From contig NZ_BBDM01000010.1 in the NCBI RefSeq assembly GCF_001316245.1, forward strand, positions 1 through 57,092: a stretch of 57,092 nt of DNA, in the 5' to 3' direction. The DNA comes from Vulcanisaeta sp. JCM 14467 (lineage in GTDB: Archaea > Thermoproteota > Thermoprotei > Thermoproteales > Thermocladiaceae). The position numbers and the translations under genes are program-made. Positions within the stretch are counted from its first letter, which is position 1, and each line of letters opens with the position of its first letter. Positions 1 through 9,623 of this stretch are shown piece by piece. Under the pieces are notes generated by a model. The model searched no databases. It saw only the letters and a program-made list of their open reading frames with translations, and was not told where the DNA came from.

Positions 1-430
1 GGGCGTAGCCGAATATGTTCGTGAAGTCGAAAATCCCCATGCCCAAACCCCTGTACCCTCTCTCGGTTAGGTCTGTTATCATGGCCAGCGTGGATACGAG
101 GACCAGGGCTGCGCCGAAGCCCATTGCCCCGTTGAACAGGGCCGTGGCCAGTGGGTTTCTAAGTAGGGCTATTGCCATGTATATCAGTATTACGAATATT
201 AATATCCAGGTGTAGCCCAGTATTAGCGTTAACCTCCTACCCAGCCTATCAGCCATGTAACCCGCCACGAAGGAGCTCAAGGCCTCAACGAATGGGTAGG
301 AAGCCAGTATTAAGCCGATCATTATGTTATTACCTGGCGATAGGTAGGATATTAGGAATGTGTTTGCTCCTGACCCGATCCTAATCATTAGTATTGGTAG
401 GTATGGTAATAACGACTTTCCGCTTCTCAT
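1..430 (-). CDS. MFS transporter, N-terminal part (cut by window edge)
   Basis: The frame starts at ATG 430 and runs left off the window, giving about 143 residues. Four hydrophobic helices are visible, and the loop after the second carries GYMADRLGRR (residues 57-66), the classic major facilitator loop motif. The substrate cannot be told. A TATA-like stretch about 28 nt upstream (near 455-463) suits a leaderless start. The gene is divergent from the E1-like gene at 489. No shift is visible in this part. Confidence 0.8.
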   Translation of the reverse strand, partial: MRSGKSLLPYLPILMIRIGSGANTFLISYLSPGNNIMIGLILASYPFVEALSSFVAGYMADRLGRRLTLILGYTWILIFVILIYMAIALLRNPLATALFNGAMGFGAALVLVSTLAMITDLTERGYRGLGMGIFDFTNIFGYA

Positions 431-488
431 TTGTGTTAGCGTGATGCTTAATTCTTATTAATATTAATTTTAAGTAGTGGTTCCTGAT
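431..488. promoter_or_regulatory. Divergent promoter region
   Basis: This 58-base AT-rich gap separates two divergent genes. ATTTTAAG at about 466-473 lies some 20 nt before ATG 489 on the plus strand, and an AT-rich box near 455-463 lies some 28 nt before ATG 430 on the minus strand. These positions fit archaeal TATA boxes of leaderless genes. Confidence 0.5.
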
Positions 489-1234
489 ATGGGTACTATA
501 CAATTGATTGATAGGTATTCGAGGCAGGTGGCGGTCATTGGTAGGGAGGGTCAGGAGAAGTTGTCGAAGGCTCATGTGGCTGTTGTTGGTCTGGGCGGCT
601 GGGTACCCTGGTATCTATGTACCTTGTTGGTGCTGGTGTTGGGGAGCTGGCAATAATTGATTATGACACGATAAGCCTTACGGACTTACATAGGCAATTA
701 CTATATAGGGAGGAGGATATTGGTAAACCTAAGGTCGAGGTTGCGGCGAGGAGACTCCATGACCTTAATTCAACTGTCAGGATAAGGCCCGTGAATGAGG
801 CATTAACTAATGAGAATGCGGAGGAGGTTCTTAAGGATGTTGATGTTGTGGTTGATGCGTTGGATAATTGGTTGAGTAGGCAGATACTTAATGAGGCCAT
901 TGTCAGGTTGAGGAAGCCCCTGGTCCATGGTGCGGTTAATGGTTGGTATGGCCAGGTATCGACTATAATACCTGGCAAGACGCCCTGCCTTTATGAGTTG
1001 GTCCAGGTTAGGTCGTTACCTCAATGTGTTGGTTACTGCCCAGTTGTCGGTCCCGTGGTTGGTGTTGTGGCTTCGATAGAGGCTACGGAGGTCATTAAGT
1101 TAATAACGGGTATTGGCGAGCCCCTGGTCAATAAGTTGTTGATTATTGATGGTAAGAACTGGGTCATTGACGAGATTAAGCTTAGCAGGGTTGAAAACTG
1201 CCCAGTTTGTTCAAGGTATCTTAAGGAAAAATAA
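489..1234 (+). CDS. E1-like adenylyltransferase (ThiF/MoeB/HesA family), one frameshift
   Basis: This family adenylates the C-terminal glycine of a small sulfur-carrier or ubiquitin-like protein, for molybdopterin or thiamin synthesis or tRNA thiolation. The product begins with the usual helix before a GLGG nucleotide loop, then shows DLHRQLLY and a C-terminal CPVC zinc half-site. One base is missing near 599, inside the GLGG loop. The first zinc half-site is unusual: PCLYEL stands where CxxC is expected. A catalytic-type cysteine may be the one in GYCPVV. moeA at 22705 belongs to the same cofactor pathway, but MoeB versus ThiF specificity cannot be decided here. Confidence 0.82.
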
Positions 1235-1266
1235 TTTTAAGGGATTAATTATCGGGATAATTGCTC
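1234..1266 (+). promoter_or_regulatory. Promoter of DHH gene with inverted repeat
   Basis: AATTTTAAGG at about 1233-1242 is a TATA box 25-28 nt before ATG 1267. Between box and start lies an inverted repeat, AATTATC (1247-1253) and GATAATT (1256-1262), which could bind a repressor. The regulatory role is inferred from position only. Confidence 0.45.
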
Positions 1267-2204
1267 ATGAGGAGGTTCCTAACTGCATTATGGGCTAAGC
1301 TGATTAACAGGCCGTTGGCGCTATGCGATAGTGGCGATGTTGATGGGATAACTAGCGCCGCACTATTCCTGAGGAAGTACCCAAACGGTGTTGTAGTTCT
1401 TGCAGCACCCAGCGAGGTTAATAAGTCTTGGTGGATTAGGTGGTTCTTCTGGACCTTCGTGGCCGACCTGCCATGCCCAGGTAAGGTCCTCATGAGGGCT
1501 GATCACCACAGGACCAATAAGCCCTGCGCTAAGGTGGAGTTTTATGACCCTGAAGCGCCCTGCTCAGCCCTCATGGCCATGAAGGCCCTAAATCTCGAGA
1601 ATGACTCAGTGGCTAATAGCCTTGTTAAGGTTGCCATTGAGACTGACACTGCAAGCATATCGAGTGAGGAGGCTGAGAAGCTTGACCTAGCCGTTAGATT
1701 TGCATCATACCCTGAGAAGATATTCATTGCCAGGAGCCTTGCGGTTAATGGGCTTCAGGCATTGAGTAATCAAAGGATTGGTAAGTTAATTGAGAGGGGT
1801 TATAGGGCTAAGAAGCTCATGCTCGAGATCGCCAATAGAATACCGATTAAGGATATAATTAATATCTACAGCCCCATTGACCTCGGCATATCCTATAGGC
1901 AATTAACAATTGAACTACAGCATAGGGGTGCTAAGATGGTCAACATACTACTTAGGCTTAACAGGAGGACCTTCAGGTACTACTGCGGTGCCGATAAGGA
2001 CAGTCCATACGACTGCACACGGGTAGCCACCAGGCTTGGCGGTGGCGGTCATAAATACGCCTCAGGCGCTCAGTATAAATCGCCGTTCTTCAACCGAGTA
2101 AGGGTATTGAGGCCTTCGTAAATACGTTAAAGGCCTACCTGAATGTTGATAGGCTCGAGGTTCTCGAACTGGCTAGGGACTCCGTAAGAACCACCACGTA
2201 TTAA
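1267..2204 (+). CDS. DHH family phosphoesterase (NrnA/RecJ-like), one frameshift
   Basis: DHH proteins hydrolyse phosphodiesters in nano-RNAs, cyclic dinucleotides or single-stranded DNA. Visible motifs are SGDVDGITSA (about residues 20-29), the RADHH signature, and GGGGHKYASGA of the DHHA1 substrate-binding domain. ATG 1267 is chosen over TTG 1261 because it lies the right distance from the TATA box. One base is missing near 2098: the other frame continues for about 34 sensible residues to a TAA at 2202-2204, giving about 312 residues. A C/D sRNA on the other strand begins right after the stop. RecJ-like versus NrnA-like activity is not decided. Confidence 0.82.
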
Positions 2205-2257
2205 TGTCAGCGCTTTGGACCATCGTCACTAGTCAGTGGCTACCATTATCATCACCA
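2205..2257 (-). ncRNA. C/D box guide sRNA
   Basis: Read on the minus strand this holds box C GTGATGA (2255-2249), a 12-nt guide (2248-2237), box D' CTGA (2236-2233), 3 nt, box C' GTGACGA (2229-2223), a second 12-nt guide (2222-2211) and box D CTGA (2210-2207). That is the canonical geometry of archaeal double-guide 2'-O-methylation RNAs bound by L7Ae, Nop5 and fibrillarin. The guides read taatggtagcca and tggtccaaagcg. Targets were not found by eye. Confidence 0.72.
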
Positions 2258-2327
2258 CCCGTAGTACCTAATTACTGAGTGGCGAAAGTTCTTTAAATGT
2301 GTGTTTTCATGGTTATGGCGGGTTTCC

Positions 2328-2987
2328 TTGGGCAGGGTCATCGTTATTGACCACCCATTAGCGCAGGCAATCTTGACGACTCTCAGGGATAAAAATACGA
2401 AGCAGATCGAGTTTAGGAAAGGCCTCGTCAGGCTTGGTAGGTTGATGGGTTATGAGATTGTGAAGTCAATGGACGTGGAGACGGTGGAGATTGAGACACC
2501 ACTCGGCGTTAAGGCTAAGGGTGTTAGGATTAGGGACCTTGACCACATAGTCATTATTCAAGTACTTAGGGCCGCCATGCCGCTGGTTGAGGGCTTAGTT
2601 AAGATATTTGCGAATGCCAGAATGGGCGTTGTCAGTGCCAGGAGGGTTGAGGAGTCCCATAAACCAGGCTCACTGGATTTCGACATAGAGATTACCTACG
2701 TTAAGGTCCCCAAGATATTCGAGGACGACATGTTAATAGTCGCGGATCCAATGCTCGCGACGGGTTCCACAATAACCTCGGTCCTGAAGCACGTACTTAA
2801 GTACGGGATTCCCAAGAGGACGATTATAGCCAGTGTCATAGCCACTAAGTATGGAATAGAGAGGGTACTTAGGGAGTACCCATTTGCCGAGATTTACACG
2901 GTGGCCATAGACCCTGAAATAAACGAGAAGGGCTACATAGTACCTGGGCTGGGCGATGCAGGGGATAGGGCCTTCGGCGGTCCTTAA
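2328..2987 (+). CDS. upp: Uracil phosphoribosyltransferase
   Basis: Makes UMP from uracil and PRPP in pyrimidine salvage. The product has the family opening [10 protein letters not shown], the PRPP loop [11 protein letters not shown] (about residue 140) and the uracil-binding end [11 protein letters not shown]. The start is uncertain. The frame is open from GTG 2301, but the TATA box (about 2291-2297) is too close to that codon, so TTG 2328 is preferred. ATG 2315 would fit the promoter only if there were one extra base. The stop overlaps the convergent gene at 2984. It may work with the NCS1 permease at 5082. Confidence 0.9.
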   Translation: MGRVIVIDHPLAQAILTTLRDKNTKQIEFRKGLVRLGRLMGYEIVKSMDVETVEIETPLGVKAKGVRIRDLDHIVIIQVLRAAMPLVEGLVKIFANARMGVVSARRVEESHKPGSLDFDIEITYVKVPKIFEDDMLIVADPMLATGSTITSVLKHVLKYGIPKRTIIASVIATKYGIERVLREYPFAEIYTVAIDPEINEKGYIVPGLGDAGDRAFGGP

Positions 2988-3651
2988 ACCATGCCCTGAT
3001 TACGTGATGAGACCTTGCTCATTACGTAATTCAAAGCCTCATTAACTAAACCCTTCTTAGCCAGTTCATTGAACGCCTCATCATTATCCAACTCCATGTA
3101 TAGGCTCAGCCTAGCCCTTACGTCGTTCACGACCTCCTTAAGCTTGTTCTTAACCGCATACCAAACCCTGGCCATGTTCATCAACTCCTCATCCTCCCTA
3201 AGCATGTTCATTATCCTATCAAGGGTTTTCCTAGCGACAATACCGCTAAGTCCCTCTGTCGTTACTGCAATCCTAATGCCATTGATCTCGCTCTCAAAGG
3301 GGACCACGACCTCGGTCTCCTCGGCATTCGTGGCATCATTAAAGAACTTTCGCATGTCCCTAGCTAACTTCCTAACTGTTTCATTAATTGTTGGGTCATT
3401 TGTTGCAATAACCACCAGGTCAGCCCACTCAATATTCCTCCTAAGCAGCTCCTCATCATGGGCATCACCCTGATAAGCTCCACCTTACCCTGCTCAGCAT
3501 AACGAAGTAACTCATTACTGAACTCGAGGCTCAACACCCTAACATTGGCGCCTGCGAGGAGGAACTTAATGGCCCTCCTCGTACCAACACCACCACCTCC
3601 AATCACCAACACATTCCTACCGCTAAACTCTATGAAGAGTGGTACCCTCAC
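2984..3651 (-). CDS. Precorrin-2 dehydrogenase/sirohydrochlorin ferrochelatase-like (CysG N-terminal/Met8 type), one frameshift
   Basis: Members oxidise precorrin-2 to sirohydrochlorin, and some insert iron, on the way to siroheme or heme d1. Starting at GTG 3651, the product shows the Rossmann opening [15 protein letters not shown] and then [13 protein letters not shown], typical of the family. One base is missing in a G run near 3469 (CCC on the plus strand); joining the frames gives about 222 residues. The helical C-terminal dimerisation part is present. It sits 20 nt after an unknown gene on the same strand, probably in one operon. Confidence 0.78.
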
Positions 3652-3670
3652 AAGAACTTAATTGCCGGTC

Positions 3671-4237
3671 TCAATTATTATTTTTACTTACACTTCTCAA
3701 ATGTAAGGTCTCGAGGGCTAAATCCCTAATCCTAATAATCGTATTGAGTGAGGATAATTCCTCATCAACACTCAAATCAGCTCTCTCAATGCTATCCCTA
3801 ATCCAGGCACAGTCGCTAATTAATGAACCACGCACAGCCCCAGGCACGTTGGACCTAGCCAGCTGCCTAATGATATTATCGCCATTGAATCTAACAATCA
3901 ACTTAGGATTACTAACAGTGTCCATGTCAAAACCAAGCATTATGACCAAGCCATAATTACCCCTCCTAAGTAATTCATCAATGATTCTCCTAAGTCCCAA
4001 TGGATTACACGGTAAATGCCACCTTGGCATCACCACCTCAACGCCAGACTTTGCAAGTAGTACTGCCAGTAACGAATAAAATTGAGGCTTAACACTCGGT
4101 GGTGGTAACAATAATGCACTACCATTTATGGTCCTTGGCCTAAAGATCATGACACTATCATCAATGAGTACTTGATACTCACCACTATCGAATATCTCGA
4201 TCATTAGTGGGCGCATTAATGCGATGCTTAATAGCAT
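3671..4237 (-). CDS. Conserved hypothetical protein
   Basis: I do not recognise this 188-residue protein. The N-terminal part, with ALLLPPPSVKPQFYSLLAVL and then VEVVMPRWHL, loosely recalls the first strands of an alpha/beta-hydrolase, but no GxSxG elbow or catalytic triad is visible. The C-terminal third is charged and helical. Its ATG overlaps the stop of the enoyl-CoA hydratase gene by one base, so the two are translationally coupled, and the siroheme-type gene follows 20 nt later. Confidence 0.6.
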   Translation of the reverse strand: MLLSIALMRPLMIEIFDSGEYQVLIDDSVMIFRPRTINGSALLLPPPSVKPQFYSLLAVLLAKSGVEVVMPRWHLPCNPLGLRRIIDELLRRGNYGLVIMLGFDMDTVSNPKLIVRFNGDNIIRQLARSNVPGAVRGSLISDCAWIRDSIERADLSVDEELSSLNTIIRIRDLALETLHLRSVSKNNN

Positions 4238-4979
4238 TACTTCCTGAGGAATTCCTCAAGCCTAGCCTTAACCTCAGGCTTCAAAGACTCCTCGGCCAAT
4301 GTATTCAATAACTCATCCCACCTACTACTAACCTCACTGATTAGTGAGGATATGATCATCCTCTTAATCGTTTTATAGACACCGTGCGGCACCGCACCCA
4401 TCTTATTAATGAGCTCGAGGGATACTTTCAACCCCTCATCAACATTATCGACAACCTTATGCACGAGACCCCAATCAACAGCCTCGTCAGTGCTAAGCCT
4501 AAAGTCCCTGTCGAGGAAGAATCTAGACCTGAGCATGCCGAAGAGGTATGGCGCGAAGGCTGGAGTAACAGGCACAAGCCCATACCTAATGCCGGGCAGT
4601 GAGAACTCGGAGCCCCTAATGGCGACGACCTGGTCAACGAAGTATAGGAGTTCGGTTGCGAACCCGTAGGCTGAGCCATTAACGAGGGCCACCACGGGCC
4701 TCTCGCAATTGGCTACTGTAATTACCAAGTCCTTAATTGCCGTGAAGTACCTCCTGGACTCCTCAATCGTCTTGAAACTATAAATCTCGGCTAAGTCAAG
4801 ACCTGCGAGAAGACCCTACCCTCACCAGTGATTATGACACCGCTATAATCCCTGCAGCCCAGAGCCACTGTATCCTTGGTTCTCAAAGTCAATTCAAGGT
4901 TGAATGCATTCCTCTTTTCAGGCCTATTCAGCTTCACGATTAATGAATTCCCCATGGGTGTTGTAATTACGGAATTCAT
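4237..4979 (-). CDS. Enoyl-CoA hydratase/isomerase family protein, one frameshift
   Basis: Crotonase-fold enzymes hydrate or isomerise acyl-CoA thioesters. Seen are LNRPEKRNAFN near the N-terminus, GLDLAEIY after the oxyanion-hole region, GSAYGFATELL and the C-terminal helix. One base is missing near 4807, between RVFS and AGLDLAE; the joined product has about 247 residues. The usual acidic catalytic residues are not clear, so hydratase versus isomerase is open. A TATA-like box lies about 24 nt before ATG 4979. First gene of a three-gene minus-strand unit ending at 2984. Confidence 0.8.
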
Positions 4980-5081
4980 AGCCTTAATTCACAAATAATG
5001 ACTTAATAATAACTTAACCTATCTAGTTCCCAAATTACGAGTAATCCTTATAAATGCACTCAAAGACGTGGTGAGGGCATC

Positions 5082-6688
5082 TTGGCATACCCAACGGACA
5101 GGGTTGAGGCTGTAAAATACGACGTAAAAAGAGGCCAGGTTGAATTAACCAAGGGGTATCCGGAGGAGAAGTTTCTATGGAATGTTGATTTTCACCCAAC
5201 GCCAATAAGGAAGAGGAATTGGGATTGGTACACCTACGCAGCCATTTGGTTCGGCATGGCTTCATAGTACCCAGCTGGTCACTAGCGAGTGTTGGTCTGT
5301 CCTTCGGCCTGGGCACTATTGATTCAATACTACTCGTGCTCCTGGGCAACGCAATAGTCCTTATACCAATGATAATACAAAGCCACGGCGGTGCTAGGTA
5401 TGGCATACCGGAGCCCGTGCTCACCAGAACCAGGTGGGGAGTCTATGGCGCAATGTTCCCAAGCTGGGTTAGAGCGGTCATTGGGGCTGGTTGGTGGGGA
5501 ATAGAGAGTTACATAATGACCGAGGCAGCCGTAGGCATATACGCAATACTGACGCATAGGCTCGACGTAATAGAGAGCTACGTAGCCAGGGGCATTGCAA
5601 GCCCATACACACTGAGCCTAGCTTTCCCGCAGGTCTTTTGGGCTACCTTCACGGCAATAATACTACTGCAAGTGGCGCTGCTGTATTTCTCGCCAGTACC
5701 CGAGGCACAGCCGGCCCTCAAGTGGTTCGCAAGGCTCACTGCGCCCCTGGTGCTCCTAGGCTTCATACTACTCTGGTACAATTTCATGACCATGTCCCAC
5801 TGGAGCATTGGGCAGGTACTCTCGATAAGGCCCACAGTCACAGGGATTAATTACTGGATTGCGTGGTTCGCCTTCCTAAACGCTAACATAGCCTTCTGGG
5901 CGACAATGGCACTTTCAATGCCTGACTACACCAGGTTTGCCAAGAGCCAGTTTGCGCAGACCGTTGGTCAAATACCCATGCCATTCATGATGCTTGCAAT
6001 AGCATTCCTCAGTGTCATGACGACAGGGGCCATGGAGCAGGTCTACCACGTAGCCATTTGGGACCCAATACTCGCAGCCACACTATACTTAAACCCGGCA
6101 ATGGCCATATTCATAAATGCATTATTCCTACTGGCCACATTCTCCGTGAACGTATTTGCAAACACCGTGGGCCCCGCATATGACTTCGCAAACACATTCC
6201 CAAGGAAACTCACTTGGTTCAGGGGAGCACTTATTGTGATCGCCGTCTCGATAATACTAGGTGCATGGACGTACTACGGCTCGGCATATGGCTACCTATA
6301 CAACTGGCTCCTGACTTATGGCGGGTTACTGGGTTCCGTGGAGGGTATCATAATCTTCGACTATGCATTAATAAGGCGCTTTAAGTTCGAGTTAACAGAC
6401 GTGTTCTGGAGCAGAGGCAGGTTTAGGTATTGGAGGGGTATTAATCCGGCCGCCTTCATAACCTTCGCAATCGTGGAGTTCATAATCTATGCGCCGTTCA
6501 TACCATACCACGACATAGTATTCAGCAACTCCTGGCTCCTATCCTTCCTACTCTCAGGTCTAATATACGTACCACTCATGACGCGTTGGGTAATACCCAA
6601 GTACCAGCCAGAGTTGAAGGGTTCAATATTTAGGGGAGGTTATGTGAGTGATGAGGTGATGACGGTATTTAGCAGTAGAAATACATAG
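5082..6688 (+). CDS. NCS1 family nucleobase permease (cytosine/uracil/allantoin type), one frameshift
   Basis: About 536 residues with some twelve hydrophobic segments. The region after NWDWYTYAAIWFGMA, then SWSLASVGLSFGLG and GARYGIPEPVLTRTRWG, matches the nucleobase:cation symporter-1 family, which imports uracil, cytosine, hydantoin or allantoin. One T is missing near 5261. The TTG start at 5082 is 30 nt after the TATA box CTTATAAATG (about 5047-5056); no ATG fits. The convergent neighbour is carbamate kinase, so uptake and degradation of a ureide or pyrimidine is a plausible but unproven theme. Confidence 0.85.
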
Positions 6689-6715
6689 GACTATTGTGTC
6701 ATTAAAATTAAAGCA

Positions 6716-7638
6716 TTAAAATGACTTCCTCGGTATTACCTTGGTTCCAATTATACCCCTAATTATGTCCCTAGCCCTACCCAGCGGCCCTATGTACGCT
6801 GCCTTCCCACCATTCCTTATGAATCTAATTGCTGCCAGAACCTTTGGACCCATACTGCCCGGTGGGAATTGACCCTCATTGTAGTATTTCTCGAGTTCGT
6901 TAACGGTGATTTCCGTAAGCCTGGTCTGGTTAGGCTTCTTGTAATTAATGTATACGTAATCAACGTCAGTCAGTATCAATAGGTAGTCAGCATTGATTGC
7001 ATTGGCCAATACCTGGCTTGCCAAGTCCTTATCGATGACAGCCTCAACACCCCTAACCTCGCCATTACTAATCACCGGTATTCCACCGCCACCCACCGCT
7101 ATCGGTACGTAGCCCTCCCTCAATAATAACTTTATTAGATCAAGCTCCATTATGCCCATGGCTCTGGCGATGGTACGACCCTCCTAAACCCGCCACGTGC
7201 ATCCCACTTGAATATCCAACCCCTCTCCCTCGATAATTTATCCGCGGTATTCTTATCATATACGGGACCTATGTATTTAGTGGGGTTTTGAAAGGCTGGG
7301 TCATTTTTACTTACTATTGACTGTGAGATGACGACGACAGGCTCCGCCGAATACCCCGCCGCATGAATTCATTAATCAGGGCATTAGCTATTAGGTAACC
7401 CATCCAACCCTCGGTGGCCGCGTCAATCATGTCAAGACTCAGGTAATCGCCAACCCTTTCAGCCAGTAATCCTGCCTGTGGCCCATTACCGTGGGTGACA
7501 ACCACGCTAAAGCCCTCCTCAATCATATCCACAACATCACTCGCCGCAAGTTTAACCCGCTCCCACTGCTCCTCAGGTGAACCAACCTGGCACCCTCCTG
7601 GCGAAGGCATTCCCACCCAGTGCAATTACGGCAAGCAC
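6716..7638 (-). CDS. arcC: Carbamate kinase (three frameshifts)
   Basis: Interconverts carbamoyl phosphate plus ADP with carbamate plus ATP. The pieces give ALGGNAFARR, GSPEEQWERV, VVTHGNGPQAG, EGWMGYLI, SKNDPAFQNPTK, GGGGIPVI, GVEAVIDKDLA and PGSMGPKVLAAIRF in family order. The reading shifts near 7577-7600 (net plus one), near 7345 and near 7160 (one base short each). GTG 7638 is the likely start, though ATG 7642 with an indel is possible. An AT-rich box at about 7654-7661 is the promoter. Length after repair is about 307 residues, normal for the family. Confidence 0.88.
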
Positions 7639-7817
7639 ACATTAAAGCCATTATACGTATTTAAATTTATTTCGTATTATTATACGTACTACCCGCCATG
7701 TATATACTTAAGTATATGCATACTTTATTATTCCTCACCTGATATTGTTGTAATACAACCGTATTCTCCATGACGAAAAGTATTACTTTTAAATATTGTA
7801 TACGACGTATACGCTAG
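7639..7817. promoter_or_regulatory. Divergent regulatory region between arcC and gar1 with palindromes
   Basis: This 179-base AT-rich gap has a TATA box for arcC (TTTAAAT near 7656-7662, minus strand) and one for gar1 (TTTTAAATATT, about 7788-7798). It also holds a perfect 16-bp palindrome ATATACTTAAGTATAT at 7702-7717 and GTATAC-GAC-GTATAC at 7798-7812, just before the gar1 start. Copies of TATACGTA recur near 7652 and 7682. No gene was found here. Confidence 0.5.
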
Positions 7818-8098
7818 ATGCTCAAGAAGATAGGTGATGTAATGCATTTATCCATGATGGGAGGTTCGTAATTAAATTATCGCTAATGCCCCCGCTCGGT
7901 ATTACGGTGTATGACTATGCAATGAAGAGACTGGGGGTTCTCTATGACATTATTGGTCCCGTGAATTCACCATACGGCTTGGTCAAGCCTGACCCTCAAT
8001 TATCGAGGCCCGAGGACTTCGTGGGTAAACCAGCATACGTTAGAGATGTAGACTTAAGGAGAAGGGCTAGGGGTGGTGGTCATGGTCACGGCAAATAA
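7818..8098 (+). CDS. gar1: H/ACA RNA-protein component Gar1, one frameshift
   Basis: Gar1 binds Cbf5 in H/ACA ribonucleoproteins that make pseudouridine in rRNA. The product starts MLKKIGDVMHLSMMGG, continues with a small beta-barrel, and carries GVLYDIIGPVNSPYGLVKP, the family core. The tail RRRARGGGHGHGK is basic and glycine-rich, as in other Gar1 proteins. One T is missing near 7865. ATG 7818 lies about 25 nt after the TATA box. The last 17 bases overlap the tfb start, so the two genes are coupled. Confidence 0.85.
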
Positions 8099-9015
8099 GT
8101 TGGTCAAGACCGAGAGATTTGTATGCCCTAACTGTGGCTCCACGGACATAGTCTTTGACCCAGAGAGGGGTGAGTTGGTCTGTAGGCATTGTGCTGGTGA
8201 TTGAGGAGCACGTTATGGACCTGGGGCCTGAGTGGAGGGCATTTAGTGGTGATGAGGCTCTGGCTCACGAGAGGGCTAAGCCAATAAGCCCAGCATTGCC
8301 TGGGCAGGGTCTTGGTAATTCGGTTATTGGTATAAAGCATAACCTAATACTTCATAATAAGTTAAGGGCTCTGATTAGGCTTAATAGGTATAATCAGTAT
8401 CAATACACGGAGAGGAGGATTGCCGAGCTCCTCGACGTTATTAAGCCCGTTAAGTATGAGTTGAACCTTCCCGATAACGTGATTGACGAGGCCATGGTAC
8501 TCTTCAGGCAGTTAGCTAGTAAGTATGACCTTAGGGGTGTGAGGACCAAGGACCTCGCCCTAGTACTGCTTTACGTGGCGTGTAAGAGGTCTAAGGTTGT
8601 TTGCCCACTCCGTGAGTTAAGGAATGCATTGAATGTTGAGAGGAGTAAGAGGATTAGTAGGTTGCTTGGCCTTGTTAGGCAGGTTGTTGGTAATGGGGAT
8701 GTCGTTATGAAGAGTCAGGAGGAGCTTGGTAGATTTCTCCAAAGGGTGATTAATGTGCTTAAACTTAATGAGGACATTAGGTACCACGTGACTAAGTTGG
8801 CCATGGAGATCATCAATGAGGGTCAACGTAAACGCCTAACCAACGGTAGAACGTTTTATGCATTGGTAGCTTCCGCAGTTTATATAGCCGTAACCCTGAT
8901 GGGTGTTAGGAAGAGACAGCGTGATGTTGCCGAAGCCTCCGGCGTGACTGATGTGACAATTAGAAATCGCTATAAGGAGGTTGTATCTAAGATAAACATA
9001 GTCATTGAAGTGTGA
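8082..9015 (+). CDS. tfb: Transcription initiation factor B (TFB), one frameshift
   Basis: TFB binds the TATA-TBP complex and BRE and recruits RNA polymerase. From ATG 8082 the product opens with a zinc ribbon (CPNC ... CRHC), then the B-reader region DLGPEWRAF, then two cyclin repeats (about residues 120-310) ending in a DNA-contacting helix ASGVTDVTIRNRYKE. The frame breaks right after the second zinc half-site near 8192 (net two bases missing or one extra). Length after repair is about 311 residues, normal. It overlaps gar1 and is followed by TFE-beta, so transcription initiation factors are neighbours. Confidence 0.92.
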
Positions 9016-9137
9016 TTCTTTGGGGCATTGATTTAATTCCACGTTAAAAATAATTAATTGTTTAAACCTTAATTTAGGTGTCGTGAGGCAAATAGTCACG
9101 ATAGTGTGATTAGAAATTTTTAAAGGGATGCCCTTTA

Positions 9138-9584
9138 ATGCCTTTGTTCGTGGGTAGTGACGTATCTTCATTAATTAAGGAGTTGAGTGATAAGGAGACC
9201 AGGATCCTTGAGGAGATTTACAGGGCTGGTGGTGAGATAATGCTTAGGGATATTTGGAGGGTCATGGGCATTAAGAGTAAGGCCGGTATGCCCTTCATAA
9301 ATAAGCTCGAGAAGAGGGGCTTGCTCGTTAAGGAGAATGTTGGTAGTGGTAAGAGGGTTATGTACAGGGTGAGACTGACGGAGCTTGGCATGGCCGTGGC
9401 TAGGGAGTTGACCGAGGCTGGCTCATTAATGAAGGTGCTCACTTACGACCTATTGACTAAGATACCCTGCTTCTACTGCCCATACATAGACATATGCGGA
9501 ACAACCGATGAAATAACACCTGAAAAGTGTGAGTACCTTAATAAGTGGATTTATGGGATGATTAGTAGGGGAGGTGCTCGGTAA
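9138..9584 (+). CDS. TFE-beta (Rpc34/hRPC39-like, Fe-S winged-helix transcription factor)
   Basis: Crenarchaeal TFE is a TFE-alpha/beta dimer that helps DNA melting at promoters; the beta subunit resembles Pol III subunit RPC39. The N-terminal 80 residues form a winged helix (ILEEIYRAGGEIMLRDIWRV), and the C-terminus has CX2CX5CX10C (PCFYCPYIDIC ... EKC), the cubane Fe-S site of the family. Starts are close together: ATG 9128 is out of frame, ATG 9138 is used, and GTG 9150 is also in frame. TATA at about 9117-9124. It lies beside tfb. Confidence 0.85.
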   Translation: MPLFVGSDVSSLIKELSDKETRILEEIYRAGGEIMLRDIWRVMGIKSKAGMPFINKLEKRGLLVKENVGSGKRVMYRVRLTELGMAVARELTEAGSLMKVLTYDLLTKIPCFYCPYIDICGTTDEITPEKCEYLNKWIYGMISRGGAR

Positions 9585-9623
9585 TAGTAAAATTAAATTA
9601 ATCACCACATCAGTACTAGGTTG

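Noticed and set aside
3069..3473. A 134-codon open frame on the plus strand
   Set aside because: It is the mirror of the siroheme-type dehydrogenase gene; its Ser/Leu-rich product is typical of antisense frames in this genome.
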